Below, piece after piece: positions 62,601 through 64,000 of a stretch of 64,000 bases of DNA. The DNA lies in the NCBI RefSeq assembly GCF_964058925.1, contig NZ_OZ060366.1, positions 162,308 through 226,307 of the forward strand. Direction: 5' to 3'. Position 1 is the stretch's first letter. Every line of letters begins with the position of its first letter. The notes beneath the pieces are model-generated. The model ran no database searches and had not been told where the DNA came from. It saw only the letters and a list, made by a program, of their open reading frames with translations. This DNA comes from Buchnera aphidicola (Tetraneura ulmi) (lineage in GTDB: Bacteria; Pseudomonadota; Gammaproteobacteria; Enterobacterales; Enterobacteriaceae). Position numbers and translations under genes: made by a program.

Positions 62601-63195
62601 AGAAGTAAAGTTTGTATTTGATGTTTGTTGGATATCTGATATTTTTAAAAAAAAACACAAACATGTTTGTAATATAATGGGTATTATTAATCAAATTAAA
62701 AAAAAGATAACCACTAAAAGTAAAACTATCTTAACATTAATTTTAGACGATAATTCTTCAACAATAGAGCTTGTTTTTTTTTCTAACACATATGAAAAAT
62801 ACAAGGATCTTTTGTTTAAAGATAATATTATTATAGTTAATGGATACGTTTCTTTTAGGTACAATAATACTTTTTCAAATTATAGATTCATTGTCCAAAG
62901 TATTATAGATATAAAAACATTTAGAAAAAAATATATAAAAAAATGTTACGTATGTTTGAATGAAGTAGATACTAATGAATTCTTATTAAAATCTTTATCC
63001 AAAATTTTAGAAAAGCATTCTTTATTTGGAACTATACCAATATGTATAAAATACGTTCACAAGAATAATTTTTTATCTTCTAAATTTCAGTTAGGAAAAA
63101 GTTGGCTAATTAATGTTACAGATATATTTTTATATGAAATAAAAATGTTATGTGGAGAGAAAAATTTTTACATTACATATAAAAAAGTCAAATAG
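59668..63195 (+). CDS. dnaE: DNA polymerase III alpha subunit
   Basis: Replicative polymerase. It has 1175 residues (E. coli 1160). The N-terminal PHP domain starts HLRIHSDYSLFDG; the polymerase catalytic Asp motif LPDFDIDFC is at residues 403-411, after GPGRGSGAGSLVAYCL; GYGFNKSHSAAYALLSYQT is in the fingers/thumb; the C-terminal part holds helix-hairpin-helix and OB segments. The beta-clamp-binding and tau-binding end is A-rich. rnhB, between fabZ and dnaE in the relatives I know, is missing. Confidence 0.98.
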   Translation: MIDSQFIHLRIHSDYSLFDGICKPKELVRHAFKLGFPAITITDLNNLFGIVKFYKESNKLGIKPIIGVDCTIQSCFINGNDNFSKLTLLAKNNEGYKNLIILISKSYKNRDTKLKIGVFIKQKWLLKYKRGLIILSGGCFGDFGINIIKENFSCFKECIEFYKRYFPNSFYIELNRLGFYDEKKYLEIAVNTAISEKLPVVATNFCCFLYKKDFYEHTVRVSINQGLSINDSNFLNKYTNNQYLKTNKEMNELFSDIPESIHNTLEIAKRCNVFLKLGNRFLPNFFTGSLSTSNFLVSKSKKGLEKRLKKNFPNEKTRSRIRFKYDKRLSLELKIINSMGFSGYFLIVMEFIEWAKKNKIPVGPGRGSGAGSLVAYCLSITELDPLLFNLLFERFLNMDRVSLPDFDIDFCMKKRDRVIEHVSNLYGQESVSQIITFGTMTAKAVIRDVGRALGYNYGFVNSISKKIPLDPGITLKKALSINNELLSMYNSNENVKKVIDLSKKLEGVTRNVGKHAGGVVISPKRIINFSPLYYDESGNNQITQFDKDDIESVGLVKFDFLGLKTLTVIDYAVRMINKIKKIENKPLLNINDINLNEVECYNFLQTAETTGIFQLESKGMKDLIKRLKPDSFEDIISLIALFRPGPLQSGMVDNFIARKHGLEKIFYPDKKWQHISLKLILDSTYGIILYQEQVMQIAQVLAGYTLSQADILRRAMGKKKPEEMVKQRSIFKKGARKNNINPSLSIKIFDLLEKFSGYGFNKSHSAAYALLSYQTLWLKVNYPLEFFSSILTEEIDNTRKISFIIKEIIRMKINFLSPNINLSKYGCFVSKNRKIILGLGMIKGIGKSIISSILENRKKKGIFLDFFDLCVRIGHKKLTRTVLLKLIKAGSLDIFKLDRDVLVNMLPKIIKLSRQYLIEKQTHQNLIFNSSRTKLMEQIKNESILYKNVIWTNLDKLIFEKDVFGFYLSSHPIYIYIKEVKFVFDVCWISDIFKKKHKHVCNIMGIINQIKKKITTKSKTILTLILDDNSSTIELVFFSNTYEKYKDLLFKDNIIIVNGYVSFRYNNTFSNYRFIVQSIIDIKTFRKKYIKKCYVCLNEVDTNEFLLKSLSKILEKHSLFGTIPICIKYVHKNNFLSSKFQLGKSWLINVTDIFLYEIKMLCGEKNFYITYKKVK

Positions 63196-63227
63196 TTTTA
63201 ATTTTTAGTTGTTTTTTTATTTATTTT

Positions 63228-64000
63228 TTATTCTTTTATTTTTTTAGTAATAAAATTTATTATATTATTTTTTTTTAAAATTTCAGAAACATGTTTTTTT
63301 CTATCTCGATATTCTATTTCTTTTTTTTTTGATAGTTTTTCACTGACTATGATTTGGTGTGGTATACCAATTAAATCCATTTCATTGAAAATAACTCCAG
63401 TTCTTTCCTTTCTATTGTCAAATAGAACGTCAAATTTATTTTTTTTTAAAATTTTATATATTTCAATAGAAATATTGTTTACTATTTTTGATTTATATAA
63501 ATTTACAGGTATAATTGCAATTTGAAAAGGGGATAAAGTATTTGGCCAAATGATACCTTTTTCATCGTGATGTTGTTGAATAATAGCACTTACTAATCTA
63601 GTTATTCCTATACCATAGCAACCCATTGTTATAATTTTTTTTATTCCACTTTTGTTTTGTATTTTAGTATTAAAAATTGATGTATATTTTTTTTTAATTT
63701 GAAAAATATGTGCTATTTCTATAGGATTATCATCGATAATTTCATATTTTATATTTTTTTTTGTTATTTTTTTTTTTGTATTAGTTTGAAATTCATGAGA
63801 AATATCACCTCCAATATGATTAGAATTTGCTTTAATTAAATTAAATTTTAATTTCATTTTTTTAAATATATTTGTATACGTATATATCATTTTTTCGTAC
63901 GTATTTTTTAAAGATGTTGAGTTTTCATGAAAAGAATAAGCATCTTTCATAATGAATTCTCTTGATCGAACAACTCCTGCTTTTGCTCGAATTTCATCTC
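63228..64000 (-). CDS. proS: prolyl-tRNA synthetase lacking the editing insertion (5' end beyond window)
   Basis: C-terminal part of ProRS. The frame runs off the right edge (DEIRAKAGVVRSREF precedes MKDAYSFHE, so the ATG at 63950 is internal). Class II motif 2/3 regions are visible: KDAYSFH, NHIGGDISHEFQ, HIFQIKKKYT, GCYGIGITRLV and the anticodon domain with FDNRKERTGVIFNEMDLIGIPHQIIV. In E. coli an editing (INS) domain of about 180 residues lies between SHEFQ and the HIFQ motif; here only about 32 residues separate them. The gap is in one open frame, so it is a real domain loss rather than a frameshift. Convergent with dnaE across 32 bp. Confidence 0.95.
   Translation of the reverse strand, partial: DEIRAKAGVVRSREFIMKDAYSFHENSTSLKNTYEKMIYTYTNIFKKMKLKFNLIKANSNHIGGDISHEFQTNTKKKITKKNIKYEIIDDNPIEIAHIFQIKKKYTSIFNTKIQNKSGIKKIITMGCYGIGITRLVSAIIQQHHDEKGIIWPNTLSPFQIAIIPVNLYKSKIVNNISIEIYKILKKNKFDVLFDNRKERTGVIFNEMDLIGIPHQIIVSEKLSKKKEIEYRDRKKHVSEILKKNNIINFITKKIKE

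Noticed and set aside
1-64000. CRISPR arrays, IS elements, prophage, toxin-antitoxin or biosynthetic clusters
   Set aside because: No spaced direct repeats, transposases, integrases or phage genes are visible. Nearly every open frame is a recognised housekeeping gene in Buchnera order.
1-64000. tRNA and rRNA genes
   Set aside because: I looked in all gaps for T-loop (GGTTCRANTCC) patterns on both strands; only ssrA has one. A covariance-model search would be decisive.

Overview
The window is a continuous stretch of a very A+T-rich, gene-dense, reduced gammaproteobacterial genome. The gene set and order (ackA-pta, yfaE-nrdB-nrdA-gyrA, a DUF2076 gene, tsaA, ung, grpE, nadK, ssrA, grxD, rnt, sodA, pth, ychF, thrCBA, hpt, pcnB, dksA, truA, secA, aceEF-lpd, mtn, erpA, ftsZA, rsmH, ilvHI, degP, dapD, map, rpsB-tsf-pyrH-frr, bamA, fabZ, dnaE, proS) match the conserved gene order I know for Buchnera aphidicola, the nutritional endosymbiont of aphids. 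Genes for essential amino acids (leucine, threonine, the branched-chain acetolactate synthase, lysine via dapD) are kept, while regulators, transposons and phage are absent. I assign it to Buchnera by inference; the strain cannot be named from this sequence alone.

Layout. 1-3.1 kb: ackA (cut by the left edge) and pta on the plus strand. 3.1-9.5 kb: ribonucleotide reductase (yfaE, nrdB, nrdA) and gyrA on minus. 9.8-18.3 kb: stress and housekeeping genes plus ssrA (tmRNA). 18.4-26.9 kb: thrABC (minus), hpt, pcnB, dksA, truA. 26.9-32.0 kb: leuB-leuC-leuD-leuA inserted directly behind truA, a circular permutation of the usual plasmid order leuABCD. 32.5-41.3 kb: secA and the pyruvate dehydrogenase genes. 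41.7-46.5 kb: mtn (frameshifted in a 13-A tract), erpA, ftsZ, ftsA and rsmH; the peptidoglycan genes normally between ftsA and rsmH are missing here. 46.6-52.7 kb: ilvH-ilvI, degP, dapD, map. 52.9-63.2 kb: rpsB-tsf-pyrH-frr, bamA, fabZ, dnaE. The right edge cuts proS.

Functionally, aceEF-lpd with pta-ackA gives acetyl-CoA and ATP from pyruvate; thr, leu, ilv and dapD support amino-acid provisioning of a host; the rest is replication, translation, secretion, division and redox protection. I see no tRNA, rRNA, CRISPR, IS element or prophage; the only RNA gene recognised is ssrA. Several gaps of 0.3-0.8 kb look like eroded remains of lost genes.

Nothing here looks like a new multi-gene system. 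The points most worth a second look are the mtn frameshift that leaves every catalytic residue intact on both sides of a poly(A) tract, a near-perfect 60-bp palindrome between frr and bamA, the permuted chromosomal leu cluster, the collapse of the division/cell-wall cluster, a ProRS without its editing insertion, and an AceF with an altered catalytic motif.
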